DNA of 64,000 nt, from contig QNGE01000858.1 in assembly GCA_008508345.1 (NCBI GenBank), forward strand, positions 31,256 through 95,255. Direction: 5' to 3'. The notes under the pieces were generated by a model. That model searched no databases, was not told where the DNA came from, and saw only the letters and a program-made list of their open reading frames with translations. The translations under genes were made by a program, and so were the position numbers. The DNA comes from Paragonimus westermani (taxonomy: Eukaryota > Platyhelminthes > Trematoda > Plagiorchiida > Troglotrematidae). Shown in pieces: positions 12,401 to 22,179 of this stretch; positions within the stretch are counted from its first letter, which is position 1, and each line of letters starts with the position of its first letter.

Positions 12401-12810
12401 CGTTTCTGATGATTTTGGTTTCTTACTATCGCTTGACCCAAAACCGATAACATCGTTTGTTGGAAGAGTGAGCCAAAATTAGGCTAAAGAGGCTCTAAAT
12501 TTGTAGGACGAAACGATTACCATACCCGGCAGTCAGGCACAGAGTGAATCAAACGAGACAGACATATATGGCAATCAGGGCGTCTGAGTTAATCACAATG
12601 CAAAGTGAGAAAACAGTTCAGATGACGCACAGGCGTCTGTCCGCACGGCTGCAATCTGATTGACTGAATGGAACCATACCATCCGAATTGGGCCGGCCGA
12701 CGGATGTGGCGTTATGCGTCCTGACTGTTTCGTAAGGAAATGCGCCTCCTAACATTTACCTACCATTGTTTTAGTCAAGCTATCCATTTTGTAATATCCC
12801 TCTCGCGCTA
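9405..12810. other. 3.4 kb without recognisable genes
   Basis: No open frame longer than 76 codons is present and none shows a known motif. I see no LTR, LINE block or tandem array. It may be old, fully decayed repeat or a long intron. Confidence 0.45.
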
Positions 12811-13080
12811 AAATCAACTCGCTTGCTTGACGTGCCCCACTGTATGGCCTATCCCCCAAGGTCGATACCAATACACGGGGGTCAACGCATCGATTCTTGG
12901 TGTCCCATTCTCTATTAGTTTTCGATAGTGAGTACTGATTGCTTGGTATTTTGCTGTACTGGTTCCGACAAACATAAGCAAGCCTTCGCTAAATAATAAG
13001 TTAACCATTCCGGATGATGCTCACGAATGTTTTCAGGTAATCCGCGTGTAATTTCATTTATGTAGCTCGTTCCACAGGAG

Positions 13081-13487
13081 TCTGGCGGCCTGTAGACTTC
13101 ACTGGCCTGCCTGCGGTATGATGTGTAAAATAGTTCCGAAACTCAGCTGCATATTGTACCTAGGATATTAAGAAAGCTCGCATGATTTATGCTGCACGTC
13201 ATGTGATTGTGGCGCGAACCCGAAAGACACACATGTCACACTTTTCCGATTTACTCGCTCGTCGACGGCCGGTCTCTAGTCTCTCTAGCTAATTCGCGTG
13301 TCGGTGCCGTTTATAGCGCTCTCAGAGACCACTTGTGCATTTCGTCGAATAAAGATTTGGTCTCTGTCCTCAACGGCCTTTTGTTTTTGGCGTCTGATAA
13401 TTGCGTACCTGGGGAAAAGACGACCTAGTGCNGCGTCTGATAATTGCGTACCTGGGGAAAAGACGACCTAGTGCGACAAGCACTGAA
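13081..13487 (+). mobile_element. Solo LTR, family A
   Basis: This is a family A LTR in the opposite orientation to A1 at 13748. It runs from TCTGGC (TGTAGC in A1) to CACTGAA and is flanked by GGAG at 13077-13080 and 13488-13491, a 4-bp target-site duplication. Comparison with the undisturbed Penelope-like copy at 19.6 kb shows that removing the LTR and one GGAG restores continuous sequence. It is more diverged than the A1 LTRs, so it is an older insertion that has lost its interior by LTR-LTR recombination. The 3' part carries a duplicated 42-bp block around an N (see 13390-13474). Confidence 0.88.
13390..13474. repeat. 42-bp exact duplication around an N
   Basis: The block 13390-13431 is repeated exactly at 13433-13474 with a single N at 13432 between them. 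The pattern is what an assembler leaves when two contig ends overlap but are joined as if separated by a gap. I read it as an assembly artefact rather than biology. Confidence 0.85.
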
Positions 13488-13747
13488 GGAGCAAACGAAT
13501 TGGCATACACAATAAGGGAAAACATGAACACGCAATGCATCCATCGGATTTGGGTGCAAAATCGCCATGGAATTGAACTGAACATGTAATGTGGCTGCAT
13601 TACAGGTCTTGTAAAGTGCTCTGCTCAGTTTGATTCTTACATTTTCGGAAGCACTGTCGCCTTTGAGGCAAACAAGTATAGGTAGATTTTTGCCCGTCGC
13701 ATGTGGTTTCTATAATTTTGTTTTCCAACAAGTGGCTAGGGATATAC

Positions 13748-14131
13748 TTTAGTGCTCGTCGTACTAAGTCGCTTTTTCCCCAGGTACGCAATTATCAGAC
13801 GCGAAAAGCAAAAAGGCCGTTGAGGAGAGAGACCAAATCTTTATTCGACGAAATATACACGTGGTCTCTGATAGGGCTATAAAAGACACCGACACGCAAA
13901 TTAGCTAAAGAGACTAGAGACCTGCCGTCGACAAGCGAGTAAACCGGAAGAATGTGACACGTGCGTCCTTCGGGTTCACGCCACAGTCACATGACATGCA
14001 GACAAACAATCGGACAGCATACATCATGCGAGCTTTCTTAATATCCTAGGTACAATATTGCAACTATGAGTTTTGGAACTATTTTACGCACCATACCGCA
14101 GGCAGGCTAGTGAAATCTCCAGGCCGCTACA
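13748..14131 (-). repeat. 3' LTR of A1
   Basis: On the element strand it starts TGTAGC and ends CACTAAA, rather than the usual TG...CA. It holds an AATAAA (plus-strand 13840-13845), the likely poly(A) signal of the element transcript. It matches 17297-17679 almost base for base. Confidence 0.93.
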
Positions 14132-14625
14132 CCTCCCTTAATCCGCCGATCTACCATCGTCAAAAGATATGTCATTCCATTGAAAGGTGGCAAAGGACCT
14201 ACAATGTCGATGTGGAGATGTGCAAGTCGAGATGTAATCGAAGGGAATCGGCCAATCGGGGCCGACACGTGGCGGTGAACCTTGGCTTGTTGACAAGCTA
14301 GGCAAGATCGTGCCCACGTGCGAAGATCCTTTTGCATACCAGGTCAGACGTACCTATCGGAAATGAGCTTGGCCGTGGCCCGGATGCCAGGATGGGTGAT
14401 GTTGTGTAGCGTGTCGAACATGTGTCGTCGGAAAAGAATAGGAACTACTTGACGTGGATGTCCAGTAGAGGTATTGCAAAGGATAGTGTCTGCAGACGCT
14501 GGTAAGGGTTGATCAGTCAGCCGTAGAGCTGATTGTTGGCAGGAGGCACGGAAATCATTCTCCGAACGTTGTGCGTTAGCCATGGCGTTTAAGTCGATTG
14601 AGTCGTGACTAACTAGTGCCGACAC
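14107..14625 (-). pseudogene. A1 pol, RNase H end and truncated integrase
   Basis: This continues in the same frame as the 568-codon pol frame above it, after a TGA at 14626-14628. It has the RNase H-integrase linker and the integrase N-terminal zinc-binding part: H..H seen as RRHMFDTLHNITHPGIR, and C-x2-C as SCLACQQAKVHRH. The start of the catalytic core follows, [15 protein letters not shown] with the first acidic residue. A second in-frame TGA lies at 14344-14346, where a tryptophan codon is expected (RYV-stop-PGMQKDLR). After TYLLTMVDR the sequence jumps straight to the purine tract and LTR. The second and third catalytic acidic residues of integrase are therefore absent, and integration cannot be self-catalysed. 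Confidence 0.9.
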
Positions 14626-16332
14626 TCAGGATAAATCGTTAGCCACAACGTTACCGCTGCCAGAAACGTGGCGTACATCAGACGAAAACTGAGGTACGAA
14701 GTCCAAATGTTGCATTTCGCGGGACGAATGTCTTTCGGACCTACTGCGAAAGGCAAAAACCAACGGTTTGTGGTCGGTAAAAATCACAAACTGGTTTCCC
14801 TCGAGGGCATGTCGGAAGTGACGAACGGTCCAATAAATTGCTAACAATTCACGACCGAACGTGCTATACCTAGTTTCAGCTGGAAGTAAACGTCTGGGGA
14901 AGAAAGCGAGCGGTTTCCAGAGTCCATCGACGAACTGTTGAAGTACGGCGCCGACTGCGGTGTCTGACGCGTCAACAGCTACACTTATTTCCGCGGCTGA
15001 GTTGAAGTGGTACAACATAACGGCGGTGGCTAATGTATCCTTGATTCTATCAAACGATTCGATGGCTGTCGTTGATAACTCTACGACTCCGTTAACACGG
15101 CCGCGGAGTAAATCGGTTAAAAGCTGCATGAGCTGAGCGCAATGTGGCATAAACCGCCTATAGTAGTTGACCATCCCGTGAAATCGACGAATAGCAGCGA
15201 GGGTGGTAGGACGGGGAAAATCGCGGATTACTCCTACCTTATCAGTTGACGATCGAATACCGTGCTGGTCAACGTGGTGCCCTAAAAACTCTAGTGCCGG
15301 CTGACCAAAAACACACCTTTCTGCATTAATCGTTATGCCAAAAGTTGCTAATCTGTCGAAGAGCTGACCCAGATGAATCTGGTGTTCTTCTTCAGAAGCG
15401 CTTACAATTAATAGGTTGTCGATGTAAGAGTGGACGAAATTCAGACCCCGTGTGACGTTGTCGATAAAACGTTGAAACGTCCGTGCAGCGTTTCGCAAAC
15501 CAAATGGCATGCGTAGAAATTCGAATGAACCGAATGGTGTGGTGACGGCTATCTTGACGACATCCTCGTCCGCAACCGGGATATGGTGGTATGCGCGCAA
15601 CAGATCAATTTTCGAGAAAACACGAAGGCTAGTCGTGATGTCCTGTATGTGCGGAATCGGGTACCTGTCGGGTATTGTGGCGTTGTTGAGCGAACGACAA
15701 TCTCCACAAGGGCACCAATCGCCCGACGCTTTAGGGACCATGTGGAGTGGAGAGGCCCAAGGGCTACTGGACGGGCGAGTGATTCCGAGCCCAAGCGTAT
15801 GCTCAGACTCAGCGCGGGCTATTTTGAGCTTGTCTGGTGTCAACCTGCGAGGTTTGGCGAACACCGGCGGGCCTGTTGTGACTATGTGGTGTCTCGTGGA
15901 ACCTCTGACGACAGGCACAGATGGAGACTGTCGAAAAGCAGTCGGATGCTTATCGATCAGAAAACTAAAGGAGTTTAGTTTCGTAGAGCTTTGATATACG
16001 GGACTGATTGATACCCTATCGGTCAAAATCCCGGTAACCGTAAGCTTTGTCGTTTGGTCGAATAGACGGTGTCGTCTGGAATCTACCAAAAGGTCGAAGT
16101 GCCGGAGGAGGTCGATGCCGATAATCGCCATTTGGACGTCGGCGACCGTAAAAATCCAGCGGAAAGGCCTTCGGAGACCTAAATTAAGTGTGCGGGAGCG
16201 CTGACCAAACACTTCTATAGTGCTTCCGTTGGCCGCGCGAAGATTCGAAATGTATGATCTGTTTAAGTCGTGGGCCTCATGTGGGATCACGCTGACCTCG
16301 GCACCTGTGTCGATAAGATAGCGAATCCCCAA
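14626..16332 (-). CDS. A1 pol: protease, reverse transcriptase, RNase H
   Basis: This is an uninterrupted 568-residue frame. An aspartic protease with [12 protein letters not shown] (catalytic D8) opens it. Reverse transcriptase follows with [42 protein letters not shown] (A block) and [20 protein letters not shown]. The catalytic box reads YIDN at residues 303-306 instead of YIDD; the codon at 15415-15417 is AAC, one transition from GAC. Loss of the second aspartate should abolish or cripple polymerisation. RNase H then shows D454, E495 and D520 (FTDHKPL). The frame stops at VANDLS-TGA, where related elements read on. The ATG at 16332 is probably not the native start, since upstream PR/gag sequence continues in a broken frame. 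Its openness despite a dead catalytic site fits a recent insertion. Confidence 0.92.
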   Translation of the reverse strand: MGIRYLIDTGAEVSVIPHEAHDLNRSYISNLRAANGSTIEVFGQRSRTLNLGLRRPFRWIFTVADVQMAIIGIDLLRHFDLLVDSRRHRLFDQTTKLTVTGILTDRVSISPVYQSSTKLNSFSFLIDKHPTAFRQSPSVPVVRGSTRHHIVTTGPPVFAKPRRLTPDKLKIARAESEHTLGLGITRPSSSPWASPLHMVPKASGDWCPCGDCRSLNNATIPDRYPIPHIQDITTSLRVFSKIDLLRAYHHIPVADEDVVKIAVTTPFGSFEFLRMPFGLRNAARTFQRFIDNVTRGLNFVHSYIDNLLIVSASEEEHQIHLGQLFDRLATFGITINAERCVFGQPALEFLGHHVDQHGIRSSTDKVGVIRDFPRPTTLAAIRRFHGMVNYYRRFMPHCAQLMQLLTDLLRGRVNGVVELSTTAIESFDRIKDTLATAVMLYHFNSAAEISVAVDASDTAVGAVLQQFVDGLWKPLAFFPRRLLPAETRYSTFGRELLAIYWTVRHFRHALEGNQFVIFTDHKPLVFAFRSRSERHSSREMQHLDFVPQFSSDVRHVSGSGNVVANDLS

Positions 16333-16359
16333 CTCGTGATCTTTCAGAAAGAACAGGCG

Positions 16360-17167
16360 GGCCAGTTACGTCGTTAACCATGTGGATTTGGCTGTCCCGT
16401 TTGCTGACTGGACCAAACGTACAAGGCCGTCGGCATCGTCGGCTTTGTTGCCAAATTGTTGGTGATACCAGCAGTGATCCGGATTAGCGTTCGGTGGCGG
16501 CTGACGAGAATCACGTGACCCTGCGTGGCTACTGTGTCGTCGAATGGGGGTAGTCGAACGTGATCTCGAACGCTGCGTCGTTAAGGCCTGAAGTTGTTTA
16601 GTTAGGGTGGCAACTTGTGCATTTAAAGTGGCGATTGCACCCTGACTATTTGAAGCGAGCTAGAAAACAGCGGTGCCGTATGTTTTCCGATCCGGTCGGC
16701 GACATCAGCCAAGGTTGAAGAGGTTGCTGATGGGTTTGTGCTAAGAATGTTTTACATATCCTTAGGCAAACGCTGTAGCCACATCTCCTCAAGTAGAGCC
16801 TCTTCTATGTGTGTCGTGCCTGCTAACCGCTGCACGTGGCGAAGGAACTGCGATGGTTTACGGTCGCACTCAGAAGCTGATAAATACGTTGGCGATCGGA
16901 CAAGCCAACGCGCTTAATAACGACCGCTTTGAGTTGCTCGTAGGGCTCCGTGGAGTCCGGTAACTCCAGAACATCGTCCACCTAGTCAATGACGTGAAGT
17001 GGCGGTGCCGCAACTACGTGATGGAAACGCGTTAGCTCTGAACTAATCTGTCGTAGCGCAAATGTGGCTTCTAACTGAGCAAACCACGATTTAGGATTAT
17101 TCTCTCTAAAAGGTGCAAACGGTACGGCTAATGCACTGAACAAAACGTGCGGTTGAGCCTCTATCAA
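16360..17167 (-). pseudogene. A1 gag, broken
   Basis: The N-terminal 61 codons (16982-17167) read PFAPFRENNPKSWFAQLEA and FHHVVAAPPLHVID, aligning with the Gag starts of B1 and C1, then stop. Further pieces follow in shifted frames (for example EPYEQLKAVVIKRVGLSDRQ, near 16870-16960). The end reads DHCWYHQQFGNKADD near 16440-16480: the first C and H of the CHCC nucleocapsid motif remain, but the last two cysteines are lost. Gag normally forms the particle that packages the element RNA, so A1 cannot supply its own. Confidence 0.8.
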
Positions 17168-17296
17168 AGCGAAAAGGATAATGAATCGATTTTTTTTAAA
17201 ACAAGAATATGTAAAACGTATTAAAGAAATAGCAACTTACAGTTATACAAAAGATATACATGTGGAAAACAAAAATTATTCGAACGGGCTCACCAA

Positions 17297-17679
17297 TTTA
17301 ATACTCGTCGCACTAAGTCGCTTTTTCCCCAGGTACGCAATTATCAGACGCGAAAAGCAAAAAGGCCGTTGAGGAGAGAGACCAAATCTTTATTCGACGA
17401 AATATACACGTGGTCTCTGATAGGGCTATAAAAGACACCGACACGCAAATTAGCTAAAGAGACTAGAGACCTGCCGTCGACAAGCGAGTAAACCGGAAGA
17501 ATGTGACACGTGCGTCCTTCGGGTTCACGCCACAGTCACATGACATGCAGACAAACAATCGGACAGCATACATCATGCGAGCTTTCTTAATATCCTAGGT
17601 ACAATATGCAACTATGAGTTTTGGAACTATTTTACACACTATACCGCAGGCAAGCTAGTGAAATCTCCAGGCTGCTACA
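17297..17679 (-). repeat. 5' LTR of A1
   Basis: This is the partner of 13748-14131. On the element strand it is followed at once by the tRNA-Trp-like primer site. It would carry promoter and start site for the element; no TATA box is obvious. Confidence 0.93.
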
Positions 17680-17689
17680 ATACAACTTG

Positions 17690-18560
17690 GAAAACTGGTT
17701 TGTTCGGTAGATTTACTTCCCATGACTAAACCGGGCGCAATCACGGCATTTAAACAAATAAAACCCCATTGTGCTAGATACGTTTATGTTTACCGAGTTC
17801 GGTGCATATCTTGGTGGAAGCAGACGCAAAAGTTTGGTTTTCGCATCGAAATGACGAAGGTCTAAAATTTCCAAAGTAACGAGGCAATCTCTCAGTGATA
17901 TTGCATCAGCTTTACAGAGATCTCGTTAGAACGTTAAACTTTGAGCTACAGAGACACGTGGACGAACACGGTAATCGATTTAGAAACAAAACGGAGCGAC
18001 GCGGTGCCGTTACTGAAAGAGGTAACGTATACTGGAGTCGCTGGTTTCGGCATACACGTTCGACAAGTTGTAGCGAGATAAGAAACGGGCGAAATTATAT
18101 AAACAACTCAAGAAATCCTGAGCAGTGCATGCACAACTTCACATCTTTACTAACAGATAAGTTTACGCTTGAAGTGCGATCTTCAGGATTAAATTTTTGC
18201 CGTCTCAGCAATTAGATTTGAAAACCCAACTTGAAAACCCTTTTGATCAGTTGGGCGATCTTTAACAACTCTCCGATCCCAACGTATAAATTTTCAACAT
18301 CGCTTTAATTTAATCTTGCCATCACCATCTTGCCCGGAACTCACTAGTCAGGAATTTACTGACAAGAGGACCCTTAGCCTCACTCTCACCTCTGAAACGA
18401 AACGAAACCATTTCACTCTCAACCTCTTACAGATGCGGCAATTGTCACTCTCGATAAAATGGGTTAATTAGGCAAAGTGAATTCGCTTTTTTAATAAAGA
18501 ATAAAGTTTGTATAGATAGATGACGAGAAGAGTAAAATGGCGACTACGAAGAAGACTAAC
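17690..18560. other. Flank of A1; no gene recognised
   Basis: The first part may be the continuation of the Penelope-like relic into which A1 inserted (minus strand), but I cannot recognise reverse transcriptase blocks. The 106-codon frame at 17895-18215 has no known motif. Confidence 0.35.
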
Positions 18561-18840
18561 AAAATCACAGCAATGCACGAAAAAAATAAGACTCATCGAT
18601 CTAACAACGTTTGGCAGTGTCATCCTTAGTCTCTACCGAGTCTTTATCGTTCACAGAAGCGAAACATCTTCGCAGCCGACCTGGATTTTGTTTAATTCCC
18701 CGAAGCACACAACTACGAAACGGTCAGTCGAGATACAAGGGCCGGTTTGAATGCGTTGAAATCTCACAAGAGCTAGTCGTGTCAGAAGAGTTGAGTATCC
18801 TCACTTGGCGTAGCATTTCTGTTTAAAGATATTCCGTTCA
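18560..18840 (+). pseudogene. Possible N-terminal piece of a Penelope-like ORF
   Basis: The segment around 18620-18770 reads LSFTEAKHLRSRPGFCLIPR followed by a short basic stretch. It resembles the conserved L-S-x-x-E-x-x-L-x-x-G-x-x-F-x-P-x-P block near the start of many Penelope-like reverse transcriptases. It lies 500 bp upstream of, and on the same strand as, the GIY-YIG relic at 19.3 kb, so both could be one element that lost its middle. This is a weak motif match. Confidence 0.3.
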
Positions 18841-19299
18841 GCACAAAAAACTGAGCTTTCGGGCGACTATCTAGAAGCATGAGCGTAGGATTAGCGACAA
18901 AAACCAAAACGGCTGTTGTACCGTTGGAAGTATAGTGTTCCGTTTCGGTTTTCTAGCGGGTTACGCAGACTAAGGAACGGGATAGCAGTAGGGTCACCAT
19001 TAGCGCTACCGATAGCTCTAGGACAAAGCTTGAAAGCCTTCCCCTAGCAATCCGATATGTAAATAATTATATGCCTGCAGCAAATTAATCAGCGAGCTCC
19101 AAGGAAATATTCGTTTACCATTTTTGTGGGTTATTTAAGCTGTACCATTTCTAGACGTTATCCAGTCCTGTTGCTCAGATCGAACGAAACAAGAAGACGC
19201 ACAGTAAATGATTTTTAACCAGGTGATATACGAACTGTTACAATTTCTCACCATTAAACAAATCTCATTCCGTATCCAGTCAAAACGGTCGAGAGGCCT

Positions 19300-19790
19300 G
19301 TACTAACGATGTTTACAATGATGTTTACAACGATATCATATCTAACACAACAGTTGGAAAAGATTGCTCGAGAAATTTTGTCCATAGACAGGTTGGAAAA
19401 TACAACATTGAACAAATCACACGCAACGGGAAAAATCTGCCAACATTTGATTGCCTTAAAGGCGACAGTGCTTCCGAAAATGTAAGAATCAAACTGAGTA
19501 GAGTACTTTTCAAGACCTGTAATGCAGCCACATTACATGTTCAGTTTAATTCCATGCCGATTTTGCACCCAAATCCGACGGATATATTGCGTGTTCATGT
19601 TTTCGATTATTGTGTACGCTAATTCGTTTTCACCTATGGAACGAGCTACATAGGTGGAATTACACGCCGATTACCTGAAAACATTCGTAAGTATCATCCG
19701 GAATGGTTAATTTATGGTTTAGCAAAGCCTTGCATAATTTCGACTGCTGCGTGCTTAGCGAAGCGTAACCTTCAAATCTAATTGATTGTA
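19300..19790 (+). pseudogene. Penelope-like element, GIY-YIG end (second copy)
   Basis: The plus-strand relic matches 12815-13747 read in reverse. It reads LKGDSASENVRIKLSRVL, HVQFNSMPILHPNPTDILRV, then TYGTSYIGGITRRLPENIRK and YHPEWLIYGLAKP. The core YIGGITR preserves the Y-I-G part of GIY-YIG better than the other copy. The CSCG cysteines just before it are lost here but present in the interrupted copy. Stops before the nuclease and altered catalytic residues show it is inactive. In Penelope-like elements this nuclease nicks the target for reverse transcription. Confidence 0.6.
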
Positions 19791-19799
19791 CCCGACTTT

Positions 19800-21630
19800 C
19801 GAGTGTGTGGTAGGTCAGACCTGGTAGCAATTGCAGACGCTATTGACCTACTTTCTTCTTCACCATGCGCTCAAAAAAGTTTTCCAATAAAAAGGATTTT
19901 TTTCGAAACTACTGGAGCTAGCTCCGAATGTTTCAAGAGAAACCTCTCAAACATCTGCCAGTTTTCGTGTTCTAACGGTTTTGTTCAAACTTCTGAAGGG
20001 AATGAACTGTTTCAAATTCTGCTTAGTATTTGGTTACCAAAGGCATAGTAGGCCAGACCTTCTCGATCACAAACAAATTCAAAGTAGTTTCAGATGGGCG
20101 GTGCCTCTCATCCCATGGGAACCTCTGTGGGAATTTGTGATACGTAGTATCGAGTAAAGAAATGGTCTGGATAGTCGTGATACAGGGAGTTGAAATTCGT
20201 ACGCCCTCAGGAAGGTGACGTACTTTAGTGCTGAACCAAACAACGTGATAAGTGACGATTTGGGATATACCTGGACACGAATGAACTTGCTCTGTTGAGT
20301 GGCCATCCAACTTCCGAATCTTAAGCTACTGCATCACGTGCCAACAGGAGTCACTTTCCAACAAGATGGTGCCCTCGTAAATATGTCCAAATGGGGCTGT
20401 GATCGAAACCTAATTGAAAACCTAGGTTGCACGCATGTTTAACAGGTGTACAAAGATGCCAGTACGCAAGTCTTTACAGCCGAGTTAAAGAATCCACAAC
20501 AGAAGGGTGATAAAATTCGAAGGCCAGTTGTCCTCGATTCACTCGTCAAGAGCATGCTGGTGAGAATTCCGTAAGAGATAGAAGGACGAGCACTCCTTAC
20601 CAATTACATCCAAAGGACAATTCTGCAAGGAAGACTTGTAATCTTATAGCGTGTGTTCGATCAATTTCACTCCAACTTTCAAAAAATGCCCAAATCACTG
20701 TTCCATTTCTGATATACTCAGGTGTACAGATACTACTGTTTACACTGCGGAAATGGTTGTGCTGGGCTCTCTAGGATCGTAATTACTGGTATAAGGTGCA
20801 ACGTCTTGTAATTTTGTGGTGATCATGTTGAGATCAAATGTCTATTTTCACCTAATCACCGTTTGATCTGCACGTGACATGTAACCACTGTGTTCGAAAA
20901 TTCCAGCTACCGGAGAAGCTGAAGGTTAGTTACTTTCATACCTTAATTGCTGTTGGTGTTCGTCTGGGTTAGATGTAGCGGATGGCTTGTTAGTATAAAC
21001 CGGTCTTACAGCAGGTATTCAAATGCACTTTGTACGATACATAGTTATGCAGGCGGGTTACTAGTTCCGGATAATGGGTTGAATCATTGCGACACAACCC
21101 TCAAGACTGTAATCGATAGACCGCTACTGACGTTCGACTCGTACACAGGTGATCGGCGCACGCTAACAACTTCTATTCCATAGTCCCAAGTTAGTTATGC
21201 GTACGGAGCCATATGGTCGTGTGTCTTGCTTGCTGCTATTTAATTACTTTTAATCAGTGACAAGCGAACGTAGACATTGTTCTTGGTCGATGGGCGTCTA
21301 CCAACCTCTTTATCAAACAACTGACCTGTGCATAGATGTTAGGAACTGAGAGGGTTCCAGCCTCGGAGTGAGGCGCTAAAAGTCTGCTCTGCAATCAACA
21401 TCTGAAATCACCAAGTTTGTTCACCACTAACGGTTGACGGTTATGTCACGAGTTTTTGTTGACCGGACTGAAAAGTTGAGGTAAACTGTTACCATAAACT
21501 TGTTTTTCCGGGCAATATTTGCCTGCGCGTCCGTTTACAAAACATGTACGTGACATTACATCACTTGTGTTTGTCCCATAGGTTTGATTTAGACAGTTAC
21601 TCAGCGTAGGGCAAAATGAACAGATTTAAT
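19800..21630. other. No secure feature
   Basis: Plus-strand pieces around 20360-20560 look once-coding (KWGCDRNLIENLGC, AELKNPQQKGDKIRRPVV) but are split by stops, and I cannot name them. The final RABL2 exons, if any exist beyond 21639, would lie at the high end of this stretch. Confidence 0.35.
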
Positions 21631-21638
21631 TAATGCAT

Positions 21639-22178
21639 TTATCTCACCTCCAGTTCCTCCATAATCTGGTCCATAATGTCCGTGGATGTTTCTTTGTATG
21701 CAATCGCTGCCCTTATTGCGTCTCGGAAAACGCGGACGACATTAGTGCCATCGGAAGCAGAAACAAAATAGAACGCCATTTTGTTTTTCTTCGCAAAGTT
21801 GAACGTTTTGTTTGTCACGCTCAGATCCGCTGTAGAAAATCTGGATTAGCCTCAGCCAGATAACCTTACCATCAATTTTATTTGCAACGCAAAGGCACGG
21901 AACGGTTGGACGATGTTCACGTAATTCTTCATACCATTTATTGAGATTCTTGTAAGTGATCTTTCGAGTTACGTCGAACACAAATACACATGCATGGGCT
22001 TGATGGTAATATGAAGCATGCATGCTTTGGAACCGTTCCTGTCCCGCAGTGTCCCAGAGATCTAAGTCTGAAGGAGTACTTTGAAAATGCGCACTTACCA
22101 ACCAGATATTTCCTTCCATCAAGTTCGGTTGTGTGTTTGTACAAGTTGAGGGCATACGTAGACAGTTGTTGAGGGCGA
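21639..22178 (-). CDS. RABL2: RABL2, Rab-like small GTPase (5' end not found)
   Basis: RABL2 is an atypical small GTPase that works with intraflagellar transport at the ciliary base. Three exons read on the minus strand: 22178-22099, 22061-21870 and 21829-21648 (or to 21639). Introns are 37 nt (22062-22098) and 40 nt (21830-21869), and phases agree. Exon one gives PQQLSTYALNLYKHT. Exon two gives the DxxG/switch II box LWDTAGQERFQSMHASYYHQ and the base-binding NKID. Exon three gives FNFAKK, YFVSASDGTNVVRVF (the SAx loop) and MDQIMEELE. The C-terminus is ambiguous: the frame runs E-V-R-TAA (stop 21639-21641), but GTGAGA at 21642-21647 is also a good donor to a further exon for the tail seen in vertebrates. 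The first exon with the GDSAVGKS P-loop was not found within about 3 kb upstream; it may lie behind a longer intron or be lost. Confidence 0.93.
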
Positions 22179-22179
22179 C

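Larger units (their letters stand above)
12815..13747 (-). pseudogene. Penelope-like element, GIY-YIG end (interrupted)
   Basis: Read on the minus strand, 13747-13488 followed by 13080-12815 gives one continuous coding relic. The region before the nuclease reads LKGDSASENVRIKLSRAL and HVQFNSMAILHPNP, then CQFVCSCG. After the inserted LTR (13081-13487) it resumes as TSYINEITRGLPENIREHHP and a short tail. This order, a C-x-C-G-x-x-YI-x-x-TR core and an EHHP end, is that of the C-terminal GIY-YIG endonuclease of Penelope-like retroelements. The second copy at 19300-19790 on the plus strand is uninterrupted and confirms the join. The copy is dead: it has stops, and the GIY-YIG residues are partly lost. 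Identification rests on motif memory, not a search. Confidence 0.6.
13748..17679 (-). mobile_element. LTR retrotransposon A1 (CsRn1-like Ty3/gypsy)
   Basis: The element is 3932 bp, minus strand. LTRs are 13748-14131 (384 bp) and 17297-17679 (383 bp), differing by about seven substitutions, all transitions, and one indel (about 98% identity by eye), so it is young. ATAC at 13744-13747 and 17680-17683 is the 4-bp target-site duplication. Next to the 5' LTR (17281-17296) the primer site reads TTGGTGAGCCCG, close to the complement of tRNA-Trp. A purine run AAGGGAGG (about 14132-14142) precedes the 3' LTR. The interior holds a decayed gag, an open protease/RT/RNase H frame and a truncated integrase that breaks off just before the purine tract. 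A full CsRn1-type element is about 5 kb, so roughly 1 kb of integrase is missing. It cannot move without help. Confidence 0.93.

Noticed and set aside
15509..15994. 161-codon plus-strand frame inside A1
   Set aside because: It is antisense to the open pol frame of A1 and has no motif; it reflects the base pattern of the coding strand.
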